From assembly GCA_963513935.1 (NCBI GenBank), contig OY740776.1, positions 8,028,724 through 8,092,723 on the forward strand: a stretch of DNA of 64,000 bases. The letters are read 5' to 3'. The DNA comes from Aphrophora alni. Its lineage: Eukaryota > Arthropoda > Insecta > Hemiptera > Aphrophoridae. The translations under genes were made by a program, and so were the position numbers. The stretch's first letter is position 1; every line of letters starts with the position of its first letter. A model generated the notes under the pieces. It made no database searches and was not told the DNA's origin. It worked only from the letters and a program-made list of their open reading frames with translations. Positions 34,806 through 47,599 of the stretch are shown one piece after another.

Positions 34806-35276
34806 TTTGGTAGCAGAGCGTGGTTTCTAAAGTTTGAATGGAGGAATTTTAGCTTTGAAATCAGGAATATGTTTACAAAATAAACTGAAAGAAATATTAT
34901 TCATGAGAAAGTTAATTACAGAGATAAAACATCTTTGTCATTGATTTAACTTAGCAATTGACATAAAATTATTACATCACTTATGATAGAGTTAACAATC
35001 AAATTGAATAATTGTGCCAATTTATTCAGTTTATATGGTTGAAACAAGTTCTTTCAACAACTTTAATAAAAATACCATATTATGTTTAATTGTAAGTGAA
35101 AATAACCTACACAATTGTTTGTGTTAATTGATTTTTAACGGATTTAGTATTTGATTTCTTTTCATTAATCTTATGCTAGTTATTATCTATTATATATTTA
35201 TAAGAATTATTTTAAATAATATTATTAGTTTTGTATATTCAATTATCTTGTGCAATTTTATAAAATAATTTAAATA

Positions 35277-36180
35277 ATGTCAGAATTAGACCAACGTATA
35301 GCTTCTTTAAAACGAAAGTTATCCGCAACAGCTAAAGAAATTATACATATTTGTGACAAGAGTAGGTTAGCGGTTGCAGATGAACATCACATTAATCTTT
35401 TCAAAGGCATGTATATGTCTTTAGAAAAATATTATTCTAAATTTGAGTCAACTTGGGAAGAACTTTGCGATCTGTGGGAAGAGTCTGAGAAAACAGCTGA
35501 ATATTTAACTGATAAGGATAAAAAGTTAAAGAATACAGTAAGAGATTATTATTATGAAGTTAATTCTAATTATATTATTTTATCTCAATCTTCTACGCCC
35601 TCGCCAAAACCAAATATTTCTGTATCTGAATCTGATATTACCCAAAATATTCCTAAAATATCTCTACCTAGATTTGACGGTCAAATAACTAACTGGCCGA
35701 AATTTAGAGATACTTATTGTTCTTTAGTTCATAATGAACCTTCAATTAGTCCAATGCAAAAATACCACTATTTAGTATCTTCACTTAGCGGTGCAGCTTC
35801 TACAACGATAATACACTTACCCATCCATGAGGATAATTATGCGCTTGCTTGGAAGACATTATGCGATGCTTTCAATAACAAAAGGATGTTAGCAACAGCT
35901 TACTTAAATGAATTAATTAATTTCAAGTCTTTACAAGGAAGGACGTCTATTGAGTCTCTCAAATCATTTTTGTCAAAGGTAATAGATAATATCGCAGCAT
36001 TTAAGTTACTTAGAATTGAAAACGAATCTGATTTTATTTTATTCTATCTCGCCAATAAATGTTTAGATGTCAACACCCGAGAACAGTTTGAATTCGCACA
36101 CAAGCATGTTGAATTTCCATCGTTTGAATCCTTATTCAAAATTTGTTCGGGAACGTTGTCTAGTGTTACAACTTGTAGAA
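35277..36180 (+). pseudogene. BEL/Pao gag
   Basis: MSELDQRIASLKRKLS opens the frame. PRFDGQITNWPKFRDTY and KYHYLVSSLSGAAS match the DUF1759-type Gag of Pao/BEL elements. A frameshift near 36180 breaks the link to the zinc-knuckle region, which continues in another frame with ETTTNMHLSSPSSS. Confidence 0.85.
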
Positions 36181-37262
36181 ACTACTACCAACATGCATTT
36201 ATCATCTCCTTCTAGCAGTACATCTAAAGCTAGACCACAGAATTTTCTACGATCAAAAACTTCGCTTTTTACAAATTTTGACAATAATAAGAAAGCTTCA
36301 ACGTCTCCTGGTTGTGTAATTTGTAATGAAAGGTGGCATCCTCTACTTAATTGTGCCAAATTTCATTCTGCAACAGTTGATCAGCGGTTGAAATGGTTAA
36401 AGGATTGGAATGGTTGTAGGAATTGTTTATCTGCCAAACACAAAACTGCAAGTTGTAGTTCTAAATGGCATTGTCAATTTTGCAAATACCATCATCATTC
36501 CATGTTACACAAACAGCCTGAATTACCAACTTCGACATTAGCTAATACGACTGGATCCCACTCATTTTTTGATAAGGTAATTACACCGTGTACACGTACA
36601 AAGGACTCAAGCACAGTACTAAATTCTATTACTAATTCAAATGTTCAAGTTATTTTGGGCACTGTTTTGGCTGAGATTTTAGATTCAAGAGGAGAGTCTC
36701 ACAAAATACGTATGGTAATCGACTCAGGTAGCCAATACTCTTTTATTACACAAAGGCTGTGTAACAATTTAGGTCCCACTATGACTCGAGTGGAAAATCG
36801 AATATGTGGGATAGGTCAGACCAATTTAGTGGAGCCAAAGGTTTAGTTTTTGGTACTATTCACCCTAGACATGATAAGAAACCTCACCTGAATACTGATG
36901 CAATTGTGGTCAACGATATTACATCTTTGTTATCTAACGTTTCTTTACCATTGTGCATTCAAAAGACATTCCAGCAATATGATCTTGCCGATCCTCAATT
37001 TTGGCATCCTCAGTCTATTGACTTCTTACTCGGAGCTGACTTGTATGGCGAGATCGGTACAGGTTCTCCAATCACCGTGGATGAACATCTTCCTAAATTA
37101 TACCCTTCTATATTTGGGCACATAGTAATTGGTCGTTATAGTGATTCAGTATTAGATTCTAACTACAAAACTTCTCTATTTGTTGTAAATGATCTGGGTG
37201 ATGAGCTGCTTAAATTTTGGGAATTAGAAGAGCCATGCGTTTATAATTCAATAAAAAAACCC
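36181..37262 (+). pseudogene. BEL/Pao Gag C-terminus and aspartic protease
   Basis: CVICNERWHPLLNCAKF and WNGCRNCLSAKHKTASC are the Cys/His-rich segment preceding the protease; MVIDSGSQYSFI (36712) has the catalytic Asp-Ser-Gly of the DUF1758-type peptidase. A frameshift near 36840 divides it from the LLGADLYGEI block, and a second at the A-run near 37255 precedes the RT. Confidence 0.85.
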
Positions 37263-39061
37263 TGATGACGAATTATGCGAGGCTCATTTTAAAGAAACAC
37301 ATTATCGCCAATCTAGTGGGAAATATGTGGTACGGTTGCTGTTTAAGGAAGATTGTCCATCTCTTGAATCTTCATCCACTGCTGCTCTAAGAAGGTTCTA
37401 CAACTTGGAAGGAAAACTGGAAAAGAATTTGGAGTCAAAGGCCAAATATCACGATTTTATGAGAGAATATATTGATCTAGCCCATATGAACCCGACAATT
37501 TCAACGTCCAAATATTTAATACCTCATCACAGCGTGTCGAAGGAAGACCGAAATGAGTCAAAATTGAGAGTCGTTTACGATGCTTCTGCAAACACTCCTC
37601 AAGGGTCACTTAATGACTATCTAATGGTAGGCCCAAAATTACAAATTGATATTAAAGAAATTTTACTAAATTTTTGTTCACATGTATTTGTATTTGTGAC
37701 GGATATTGTTAAGATGTACCGAAATATCCTATTACATTCTGAAAATCGTCCACATCAACATATTTTTTGGAGATTTGACTCTGGGCTTGTTCAAACCTTT
37801 GAACTGAACACAGTTACCTATGGAATCAAATCAGCTCCATTCTTGGCACTTCGAGTCATTCGCCAATTACGTCTTGATGAAGGTAATGCTTTTCCTCAAG
37901 CACCTGCAGCTCTTCAAAGAGACATATATGTAGACGACCTACTAACTGGCAGCAATTCTGTTGAAGCCATTCTTGAATTACAATAACAGGTAATACAGAT
38001 AATGAGAAAAGGAGGATTTACATTGAGTAAGTGGGCAAGCAATTGTACTGACGTAATATCAGCTTCACAGCATACAAATAGTAATCCTGTTACATTTTCT
38101 TCACAAGATCACGTCAGAGTAAAAATCTAAGGACTTCAGTGGGATCCCCTGAATGACTGCTTCTCATATAAAATTAACCTTTCGGGCTCAGTGTATACCA
38201 AAAGGACCATTCTGTCAGCTATTGCGAAAATCTATGATCCTCTCGGATTTCTATGCCCTACTTTATTTTTGGTTTAAGTGTATCATGCAAGAACTTTGGA
38301 AGGCTAATCTAGATTGGGATGAACGAATTTCTGAGAAATTGAGCACATCATGGGAAGCTATAGTTGAAAATTTGGACATTCTATCAACCTTAAAAATCCC
38401 ACGTTTCGTGTATGCGTCTGAATCATATACATATCAAGTAATAGGATTCTCGGATGCTTCAGTAAAAGGCTATTGCGCAACACTCTATCTACGAGTGATC
38501 AAAGGGAAATCGATTCAAGTACATCTGTTAACTGCTAAGACCAAATTGGCTCCTCTCAAGACCATATCTATACCTCGTCTCGAACTCTCTGGTGCCCATC
38601 TTTTGGCAAGATTATACAAGTCAATCACCAAGTTTTTAACTTTGTTACCTCCAAGTGACCTAAAATCATATATGTTTACAGACTCATCGATTGTCCTTGG
38701 TTGGTTAAACACTCCACCGTATAAATTTAAAACATTTGTGGCGAATCGAGTAGTAGAAATTGTAGATCTGTCAGCCACGATATCTTGGCGACACATTGCA
38801 TCAGAACAAAATCCTGCAAGTTGTGGATCACGTGGCTTGTTCCCAGAACAATTGATCAATCATCAGCTGTGGTGGTCTGTACCATATTGGTTAAAACACG
38901 ATGAGTACCACTGGCCAGCGTCCTCGATAAGTGGTAACGAAGGATTGCCAGAACTTAAGCTAAACCATTCATCTCTGATCTCCATAAAGAAAGAATCAAT
39001 CTTAATACCTTTGATGACAAGATTTTCGTCATATTTCAAACTTCTGAGGACAATAGCATGA
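37263..39061 (+). pseudogene. BEL/Pao reverse transcriptase and RNase H
   Basis: LRVVYDASANTPQGSLND, VTDIVKMYRNI, YGIKSAPFLALRVIRQL and RDIYVDDLLTGS (YVDD at 37927-37938) are the RT core. In-frame stops at 37984 and 38128 and a frameshift near 38265 follow; IYDPLGFLCP marks the connection domain. VIGFSDASVKGY, IPRLELSGAHLLARL and FTDSSIVLGWL give the RNase H D-E-D residues. TGA at 39059 replaces a Trp codon. Confidence 0.88.
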
Positions 39062-40509
39062 ATTCTTAGATTCATTCCCAATCTAAAAACTACTGGATCT
39101 CGAAGCTCGGGACCTTTGCAATCAAAAGAAATAGAGCCGGCATTAATAGAGGGTGTCAAAGCTATCCAACTCCTATATTTGTTTGAAGGAGATATTGACA
39201 ATATTCAAGGTGTTCAAACCAAATACAAAAAGTTGAGCCCATTTTTGGATGGAGCAGGTGTGTTGAGGGTGGGCGGTAGATTAAAAAATTCAAATTTACC
39301 TTTCACTCATAAGCATCCTATGCTAATCTCAACAAAAACACATTTCAGTGATATTCTTGTTGATTATTATCATCAGATGTACTTCCATTCTGGCTCTACA
39401 TTTCTTCAAGTTATTATTAGAACCAAATTCTGCATTCCATCAATTCGTCGTCTAATTCAGCAACGCATATCTAAGTGTATAAAATGTTATAAGCTAAAAC
39501 AATTACTCCTGTAATGGGAAATCTACCAAGCTACAGGTTGATTGGTGAACGCGCCTTCCTGCACGTTGGTGTTGACTTTGCAGGACCATTTATATTAAGA
39601 GAATCCCTCAGACGAAAGGCACATACATTTAAAGGTTATTTGTGTCTCTTCGTTTGTATGTCAACTAAGGCACTACACTTAGAAGCCGTAACAAATCTAA
39701 CGACTGAAGCCTTCTTGTCAACCTTTGACAGATTTACTTCAATAAGAGGACTCCCTACCAATATGTATTCAGACTGCGGCACAAACTTTGTTGGAGCAGC
39801 AAATCATCTGAAGGAACTTTGGCGTTGGTATAATGATCGTGCGACACAAGATCCAATAATAAAACATTCAGTCAAATGGGGGATTGAGTGGAATTTCAAT
39901 CCACCTCACTCACCACACTTTGGAGGAATCTGGGGAGCAGGCGTTAAGTCAGTCAAAGGACTATTACGAAAAATTACAGGCCAAACACCTCTGACGTACG
40001 AGGAAATTGCGACATACTTTACAAAGATTGAAGCAATACTTAACTCGCGACCTCTGTGTGCGATGTCTAATAGTCCATCAGAGTGTGAATACTTATCTCC
40101 TGAACATTTCTTGATTGGTGTTCCTTTACTTTCATCGCCAGAACCTTCTCTGTTAAATTGCAAAGATCATCTTATCACTAGATGGCAATTGATAAAGAAG
40201 ATGTCGGAGCATTTTTGGAACCGCTGGAGACTAGAATATCTGTCAACACTTCAGCAAAAGAACAAGTGGACCGAGGCTATCCCAAATCTAAATGTGGACG
40301 ACATGGTCATCATTAAGGATGACAATGAACAAATACTGGATTGGCCAATAGGCCGAGTCATTGAAACTCACCCTGGTAATGATGAAGTAGTCAGAGTAGC
40401 AACTGTCAAAACATCTACGTCTATTTATAGGAGACTGGTGACAAGGCTGGTTAAACTGCCTCTTAAACTGGATTTTGTTTTTTCTATAAGAAGAACATTC
40501 ATTGTGTAA
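39062..40509 (+). pseudogene. BEL/Pao integrase, catalytic Glu lost
   Basis: The zinc-binding region has VDYYHQMYFHSG and CIKCYK (H2C2 pattern), then a frameshift near 39510. The core reads HVGVDFAGPF (first Asp), MYSDCGTNFVGA (second Asp) and HSPHFGGIWGAGVKSVK. In this family the last block is normally HFGG-WEA; here Glu is Gly (GGA at 39934-39936), so the enzyme would be inactive. The frame ends at 40509 inside the truncated 3' LTR. Confidence 0.88.
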
Positions 40510-41182
40510 ATAATTGTGCGTGTTCTAACTATATATTCATAATATATATTGCACATTGTCAAGCAAGTGTAATGTGTTTTTTTTTTATAATTCAAGTTAT
40601 TAACTGTTGTCAGTATCAGTTACACTTACTATTTTCTAATAAGTGTAAATAGTGTACTCTTGCTGTTCACACATAGCGGCATCATAACTAACTCATGAGG
40701 TTACGATGACAACAAAAGGTCAGACGGTATTTTCTTATGTTTGAGGCTCATCCCCGGAGAACATTGGTATTTCTCTTTAAAACATTATATCATAAACAGT
40801 ACTAAATTATTTATGTTATCTCTGTAAATTGTAAAAGTTTGTTTTGTTTGACTTCTTATAACATTGTAAATTCATTTTATTTCTGTTTAAATTAGAGGAA
40901 AGTAAAGTTCAGTTGAATCATTTATGTAAAGGAGCTCCTATTAATTTCATGTTTTGTTTTATTTTATTTTAATAAGGTTGTATCTTTTATAACCAAATAT
41001 CTATGAATTATACATTTGGGAATACATTGCTGAATCAAAATTAATTAATTCTTTCCATTATTCCTAGTGACACGGTTAGGGTGCTAAGTTCACTAGTTAA
41101 GATTAAAAAAAATAAATTTCTATTGCTTCCACTGCTTAGCTTTAGCATCCTATTTTGCGTTAATTTTTGCCATGCCTAAACA
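40469..41182 (+). repeat. BEL 3' LTR, 5'-truncated
   Basis: Starts TGGATTTTGTTTTTTC, which corresponds to position 189 of the 5' LTR, fused directly to the integrase tail. It ends CCTAAACA followed by CAGTC. The first 188 bp of the LTR and the end of the internal region are deleted. Confidence 0.88.
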
Positions 41183-41187
41183 CAGTC

Positions 41188-41430
41188 CAATAATCTGAGG
41201 GAAGTAAAAGACACTGTCCATCCATGGAATACATGCAAGTCATCGGGATTTAGTGGTGATTACTGTGTTCGTGGATTTGTGTTTGTATCGGTCATTCTAT
41301 GAACACTCATGGATTTCTGATGGAACATGGGAATCCGCCACAATGTTCATTTTGTCAATTTTTTAAAAATGTAGTCAATTATTTCAGTCATTTTACAAAT
41401 AATCATAGACAAACGACATAGAGAGCAATT
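41188..41430 (+). pseudogene. I-type LINE relic, copy 1, C-terminal segment
   Basis: Continues the interrupted relic: SNNLREVKDTVHPWNT, and after a frameshift THGFLMEHGNPPQCSFC (41313-41363), the C-terminal zinc-like H-PP-C-x2-C block found after RNase H in R1/I/jockey-type elements. Confidence 0.65.
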
Positions 41431-41499
41431 TCAATATCATATATTTGTAGTGTGGACTCCAAACCGTATCATCCATCTTACTACATTGTGTTTCATAAT

Positions 41500-42240
41500 C
41501 CTTTGGCCGAACAATATGAATATCAACAGAATATGCACTGACTGCCCCATTTGGCATTTAAAATCCTCGAGAATTTGGGACTTACTTCCTCCAATGTTTG
41601 AGTATGCTCCATGACTTATTGAAATGCCAATTTTAATTTCTTGCTAACCAGATTCGTAAAGTACAACACTCCTGATATTGTGTATCGTCAGGAGTTTTAG
41701 TATGTGAATTATTTTTATAGATGGTTCAAAACTAGAGACTAAAAATGGTAGTGCATATTACGCATCCGGTCAGATGTATATGTATCAATTACCCTCAGCT
41801 TCTAGTGTATTTTCTGTCGAACTTTTTTTTTTCTATTTTGAGAGGCTTTAGTACCATTTCATCTGGTTCCACAACTAGCTTTTGTGTTCCGATTCCAAAA
41901 GTGCTTTACAGGCTGTTCAGAATATGTATTCTAAGAATCTCTTATAGATATTCTGTGTTCCATACACAGACTTCAGCTATGAAAGGTTGGAGTATCATTT
42001 TGCTGAATATCTGTGCACTGTAGAATTGCTGGTAACACTAAAGCTGAGAAGCAACAAAGGAAGCTACGTCAGATGTCATTAACTCAGTGTTTTATATCAT
42101 CTGACTTTGTAATTAAATATGTCTTGTTTGGTCAATGGGACAAAGAATGGACAAACATAGTGTCTAAAATCCTTGGCTGGGCCACACAGCCGTTTACCAT
42201 TGCTTGGCAAACATCTAGGTGATAAGTTGATCTCCACCCA
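41500..42240 (+). pseudogene. I-type LINE RNase H relic, copy 2
   Basis: FIDGSKLETKNGSAYYASG (41718) is the start of the RNase H domain, and SSVFSVEL the second block. It is co-linear with copy 1 (32380-32970), including CTGCCCCATTTGGCAT near 41541, and ends with SSDFVIKYVLFGQWDKEWTN. Frameshifts interrupt it. A separate copy from the one split by the LTR elements. Confidence 0.65.
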
Positions 42241-42896
42241 GATAGATCATACAAAGAGTAACAGTTGCTATTGTGGTAGTGATTCTATCTCTTAAATTTT
42301 ATCTCTTAGATTTGTAAGAGTTAAATAAAAAGTCCATAAGAAGAGTTAAAATTATTATATTTAACGAAATTTCCATTAATCAATCATACAAGTCAGAAAA
42401 ATACTAGCTTAAAACAGGTTATTACAAAAAAATTTTTTAAATGTGTTTAAATAGAAAATGACTACATCTGTGCTTGCTTATGTTAAATAGCAGCATTTTA
42501 CAGAAATATAGACTATAAATAAGATATCCAATGGTTATTTATTTCAAAATGTATTATAAGTCTTAAGTTTCAGTTCAGTAAAGAAAAAGTGAAATTTTAA
42601 TAGTGTTTTTAAATTTCACACAGAATTATACCTAACAACATATATACAAAAATTATCACATGCAAATGTTATGTAAAAGACATATAATTATATAACAAGG
42701 ACAAAAAAAATTTAATAACTTTTATCAATTAAAAAAATTCTGAAAATTTGGTCCTGTCAGCACCGACCACACTCCCCATGTCACAAATTTGCACCACACT
42801 CACGCAGAATTAATAAAAAAGTTAACAAAATGATACTCGTTATGTTATTTTTACACAAACACATCAACAAAATATAAAATCTTCCAGTACTCCATC
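42240..42896. other. AT-rich 3' flank of hAT relic
   Basis: No coding similarity. The other end of the hAT element is expected here but no CAGTG-type terminal repeat or matching 8-bp duplication could be found. Confidence 0.35.
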
Positions 42897-44740
42897 TTAA
42901 TGTGAAGGTTGCGCTTGAGTTTGTTCAATTAATTTCTCCCATCGTGGATCCGTTTTTGCCACCTTAAGTATTAAATCGTCTTCCAAATGTAAGCGATTTT
43001 TTAGTTTACTTTTTATTTGAACCATTGATGAAAATGCCAACTCGCACAAGTACGAGGTAGAAAATGGAATCAAACACTTCAAAGCCTCGGTTGTTAATTC
43101 TGGGTATTCTGTTTTTCTTTTTAACCAAAAAGTATCCAAATTTTCAGACTTGAATTCCAAGTGTAACATCCCATCGGCAGATAATTCCAGCAGATTCTCT
43201 TTGAGCTTAGTTGCTAAATTTGCCTCATTTATAGCTGCATTTAAAAACGGATTTAAGATCCCATCTTTGCCCAGTGTTATCCGATATCTCTTGCACTGAG
43301 AAGTAATAACACAATTCTTTCTTCAAATTATCTAACACCATTTTCATACCAGATATATATGAGTTGGTGTTTATTTCGCTTCCAACTTCTTCAATAAAAG
43401 ACTGTGTCGACGAAAATGAATCAAAGTTGTTTTGATTAATAGATGATGACCACAATTCAATTTTTTTTTATAAAGCCATGGAGTTTGTCTTTTGCTATAA
43501 CACGTTTTCATCCCGACCTTGAAGACTTTTATTCAAGTTATTTAAATGCTGAAATAAGTCAGAAATAAAAGTCAATTTCAGAAGGAATTCCGGGTCAGAA
43601 ATAAATTCAGAGTAATGTGACTTGGCTTGCTGTAAATATACTAATAGTTCAGAGCGAAGTTCCATAACTCTGGTTAGTACTTTGCCTTTAGATAACCACC
43701 TAACCTCTGTATGGTAAAGCAAATTGCAGTGTTGTGCCCCCATATCTTCACAAATGATTCGAAACAATCGAGTCTGCAACGCTTTTCCTTTAATAGAATT
43801 TACAATGTTTATAATAGTATTTAGAACTTGACTGTATTCTTGTGGCAAGGTTTTGGATGCAAGAGCTTGGCGATGGAGAAAGCAATGCATCCAAGAAGCG
43901 TTTGGCATCTGTTCTTTCAGTCTAGCAATAAATCCACTCTTCTCACCAGTCATGGCTTTTGCTCCTTCACTACAAATAGCGATGCATTTTTGTGCCCAAT
44001 CGATATTCATATCTTGTGTAGCTTCAAGGAACATGTTATGCAAGCACTGGCCTGTAGTATTTTTGGGAAGTGTCTTGCAAAATAGTATTTCTTCCGTTAA
44101 TATTTCATTGGATTCAAAACGCACAAAAGCTACAAACTGCGCACAACCCGCGATATCTGTTGATTCATCAAATTGCAAGGAAATAAAAGAACTTTTCTTC
44201 ACTTTTTCTATAACTTGATCACGAACGTCAGTCGCCATATTGTTTATCATGCGTTGAATAGTATTGTCAGACAGAGGTATACTTTTTAGCTTTTTGACCT
44301 CTTCCTTGCCCAACATGATCTCTGCTATATCTAAAGCCGCTGGTAAAATCAAATTTTCGGCAATACTGTGAGGTTTTCCAGCTTTAGCCATACGAAAAGC
44401 TATTCGATAACTAGCGAGCAATGCTTTTTCATTTAGGTTGGACATTTGTCCTTTAGCAGATTTTTTGATGTTCAAGAGCTTTTAATTTTCGCTCAAAATA
44501 TTCCACGGGTTTATTCTTTTCATTAGGATGTTTTGTGTTTAGGTGGCGTACCAACTTCGATGGCTTCATGCTTTCTCTTGACAAAATGTCAAAGAAAATT
44601 ACGCACTGCGGTTTATTCTCAATCACAGTAAACCCATATTTCAAATAATTGTCGTCATAAAGATGTTTTTTCGGAATTCCACGACTCCCAATAGACGTTG
44701 GTGGTTCTGATGATCTTTTCAGGAATTTATCCATTTTCAA
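42897..44740 (-). pseudogene. hAT transposase (ZBED/SCAND3-like), broken
   Basis: Starts at Met 44740-44738 with MKMDKFLKRSS. The BED finger region PQCVIFFDILSRESMKPSK then RHLNTKH has lost its second Cys (C-V-I-F instead of C-x2-C). After a frameshift near 44460 the catalytic core reads SFISLQFDESTDIAGCAQFV, HCFLHRQALASKTLP and EVRWLSKGKVL. A stop and frameshifts near 43495 and 43200 precede the C-terminal hAT dimerisation segment FSTSYLCELAFSSMVQIKSK (43075 downwards). Domain order and length fit ZBED5-like hAT proteins. It is not translatable as one protein. Confidence 0.85.
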
Positions 44741-45041
44741 TTATAACAACTCAAATAATTACATACTGTCGTACCGTAAAACGCGCGTGTCTTACGCTCA
44801 CAAATCACTCTACAAGTCTACAATTACTCCAACTGCAAAGCACCTTACACAAAGTTCGTATAACACCGTAGTTTTAGTTTCGAATCGTTTCCACTTATCG
44901 CAGTCTTGTTTCCGATTCCACTTGCTTTGCTGTCTTGCACTCAACTTCCGTGGCTGCTAGGGCAGCGCGTTCTAGCGAGAATAATCTTGAAGCATAATGA
45001 AACGTCTCGAAACTTGTAGATATTTCGCGGACTACCAATGC

Positions 45042-45100
45042 CATCTGTTGGTAACACTCGGAACCTGTGCTAGTTCCAAGTGCTACTAACAAACAGATGG
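45042..45100. repeat. Hairpin in hAT 5' region
   Basis: GCCATCTGTTGGTAACACTC, GGAAC, a short loop, GTTCC and the inverse arm ending AACAGATGGC. The arms are about 27 nt with a few mismatches. Probably a subterminal hAT structure. Confidence 0.55.
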
Positions 45101-45139
45101 CGCTGAGAGTCTCAATAAACATAACAATATGTTTGTATG

Positions 45140-46373
45140 TACTCAAATCGCATCTGTCTTCTGTGACCTCTCAAAAGCTTTTGATTGTGTAGATCATTCG
45201 ATCTTGTTACAAAAGCTTGAATATTATGGTATACGTGGGAAGGCAAGCAGTTGGATAAGCTCATATCTTTATAAGAGAAAACAGAGAGTTATCTATACTG
45301 ACAGTGCTCTAAACTCTCACCATTCTAAATGGGAAGTAGTCCTGCGTGGTGTTCCTCAAGGGTCAATATTAGGACCATTGCTTTTCCTTATTTATGTAAA
45401 TGATTTGCCTCAAAATGTTGGACAAGCAGAGGCAGTGTTATTTGCTGATGATACTACTTTAACAGTGGTGGGCAAAGACCAAGCAGATTTGGCTGAGTCA
45501 GCAGAGTTAGCAATGTCCATGGCGGAAGATTGGTTCTCTGTAAATAACTTAAAACTGAACGTGACAAAAACAAAGTTAATCCAGTTTGGTCTACAGTCAA
45601 ATCCTAACCTACATGTAAAAAAAGGTAAAGAAATAATCACGAGCACAAAAAATGTTAAATTTCTTGGCATTACCTTAGACGCAAATTTAAATTGGAAAAG
45701 TCATGTTTCAGGTTTGGCTCAGCAACTGGCGCCAGTTTGTTTTGCTCTCAGAATGATTTCTACTGTGACTAGTTTAAAGTAATAAAAGCCGTTTATTCTG
45801 CTTATATTGGTTCTCGGCTAAGATATGGGGTGGCATTCTGGGGGAACTCTGTAGAGTCTATAAAAATTTTCCGCCTACAAAAAAGAATTTTACGCTCAAT
45901 GTTTCATCTGAGATATAAACAATCGTGTTTTCATTTTTTCAAAAAACATAATATTTTAACTTTCCCGTGTATTTATATCTATGAGACGTTAATTTTCTTT
46001 AAGAGCAACCAAAATTTATTTGAGGTGAATCAGCACCACCACAAATATCCTATCCGTCATAAACTATTGCAATATCCTGTCCACAGACTAAAATTTTTTG
46101 AACGTGGAATATATTACTCGGGTATTAAATTGTTCAACGCACTTCCGGAAAAAATAAAAAAAACGAATTCTATCCAGAGTTTCAAGAGTTCACTCAGAGG
46201 CTACCTCCTAGAAAATACATTCTACTCTGTGGAAGAATATCTGGCCAGAGGTGCTCAAGCCAATCCTGCTGATGTCGGGTGTAAATTGCGAATGAATTGA
46301 TCCAGTGTCTGCCCTGTACTTGTCTCAGATATAGCCTTATTTTTTGGATATGTATTTGTGTGTATGTAATATG

Positions 46374-46429
<56 letters not shown>

Positions 46430-46960
46430 GTATATATATGTATATATTTGTTATATTGTATTGTGTGATTGTGTGATTGTGGATGTGTGATTGACTAGTG
46501 CAGAAATGTGAACTGTATTTAAAGTTATTTAAGTTATTGTAGTTATTATAAATTTGATTTTTTGTGGACTCTTGCTGTGCGAATTGTGTTTGTCGGCAGC
46601 AATAGAAATAAATAATAATAATTATCCGGGATGTATTTTGCTAGTGAAGCAATTAATTTTATATACCATACTTGACACTTTGTGTCTTTGTAATTTTTAA
46701 TATATGGAATGACTTTTTTTTAATTAAGATAAATTATTCTAATAAGTCATGCAAAATTTGTTATTTGTTCAAATGTTATTTATTTTGTTAAATATTTCTC
46801 TATTTTATTGTTTATACATTCTCTGATACAACTATTTGTATAAAAGAAATAATGTGTTGTGTGTTTTGTAATGCGTTTTATGTATTGATGTAAAGGTTTA
46901 GACTTGTTGTATGCAATTGTATTGTCAACTACAACCAAATAAATGAAATGAAAAAAAAAA
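45140..46960 (+). pseudogene. 5'-truncated CR1/jockey-type LINE
   Basis: Begins inside the RT domain: VFCDLSKAFDCVDHSILL, RGVPQGSILGPLLFLIYVND and VLFADDTTL (catalytic Asp-Asp near 45443). A frameshift at about 45780 separates NVKFLGITLDANLNWKSHV from the C-terminal part LQKRILRSMFHLRYKQSC and SGIKLFNALPEKIKK (stop at 46300). The 3' untranslated region includes (TA)n at 46374-46427 and ends in AAATAAATGAAATGAAAAAA. It sits within the hAT relic. No clear target duplication. Confidence 0.85.
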
Positions 46961-47599
46961 TGAAATTTGTTTTTTAGTTATCAATTGTGGGGTTTATCAA
47001 CAGTTATCAACTGTAGGTCCACGGCCTGGAGGACGAGTTCTACGAACTTGGTACCAGATAGCCGAAATTGAAAAAAAGTTATCAATTGGCCACGTATTCG
47101 ATTTAAAATTATATGTTTTATGTACTTAATTTAATATTTATATCCGAATCCTAATAACGCAAACGCCTAAAAGTTATGTATAGATAGAATAATTGATGAA
47201 ATATTTTTAATATACATGAAAAAAGGGGTCGGGGGTCGCGAAATATTTTTTGATACTATGGGGGTCGTGTCATGAAAAAGGTTGAAAAACACTGGACTAG
47301 ACCATGCATTAAAATCGACCCGCTAGCGGAGTAGGAGGGTTTTAATGATTTAAAAGTAAATAAATATATGAAGTGCTTCGTTTTAGTGAATGTGTTTTGT
47401 GTTCCCCAGGTGAGTCAATATTACTTTACAATTTATCGGAAATGTAGCTCGGGATTACAGAGTGATTACATTATCACACTCTCTCATTGTACTTGATTTT
47501 TGACATAGTTATGAGATGTTTAGCGAACAATAATGATTGCTATGATACATGTCATATGGTCTGCTACTCACATTTTTTATCTCTATGATATGGAGTAAG

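Larger units (their letters stand above)
34013..41182 (+). mobile_element. BEL/Pao LTR retrotransposon, degenerate
   Basis: Flanked by a 5-bp duplication CAGTC (34008-34012 and 41183-41187). The LTR starts TGTTTATG and ends CCTAAACA (inverted TGTTTA/TAAACA). Gag, protease, RT, RNase H and integrase are all recognisable in order, with several frameshifts and stops. The 3' LTR lacks its first 188 bp. Joining the flanks across the element restores the LINE phrase WTNIQSNNLREVKD, which proves the insertion site. Confidence 0.92.
42897..47294 (-). mobile_element. hAT element relic interrupted by a LINE
   Basis: The 5' end of the element lies at 47294: in reverse complement CAGTGTTTTTCAACCTTTTT and then GACCCCCATAG, a typical hAT terminus. 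The CR1/jockey LINE at 45140-46960 splits the 5' leader from the transposase gene. The 8 bases outside (GACTAGAC) have no counterpart on the left, whose border is unknown. Confidence 0.6.
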
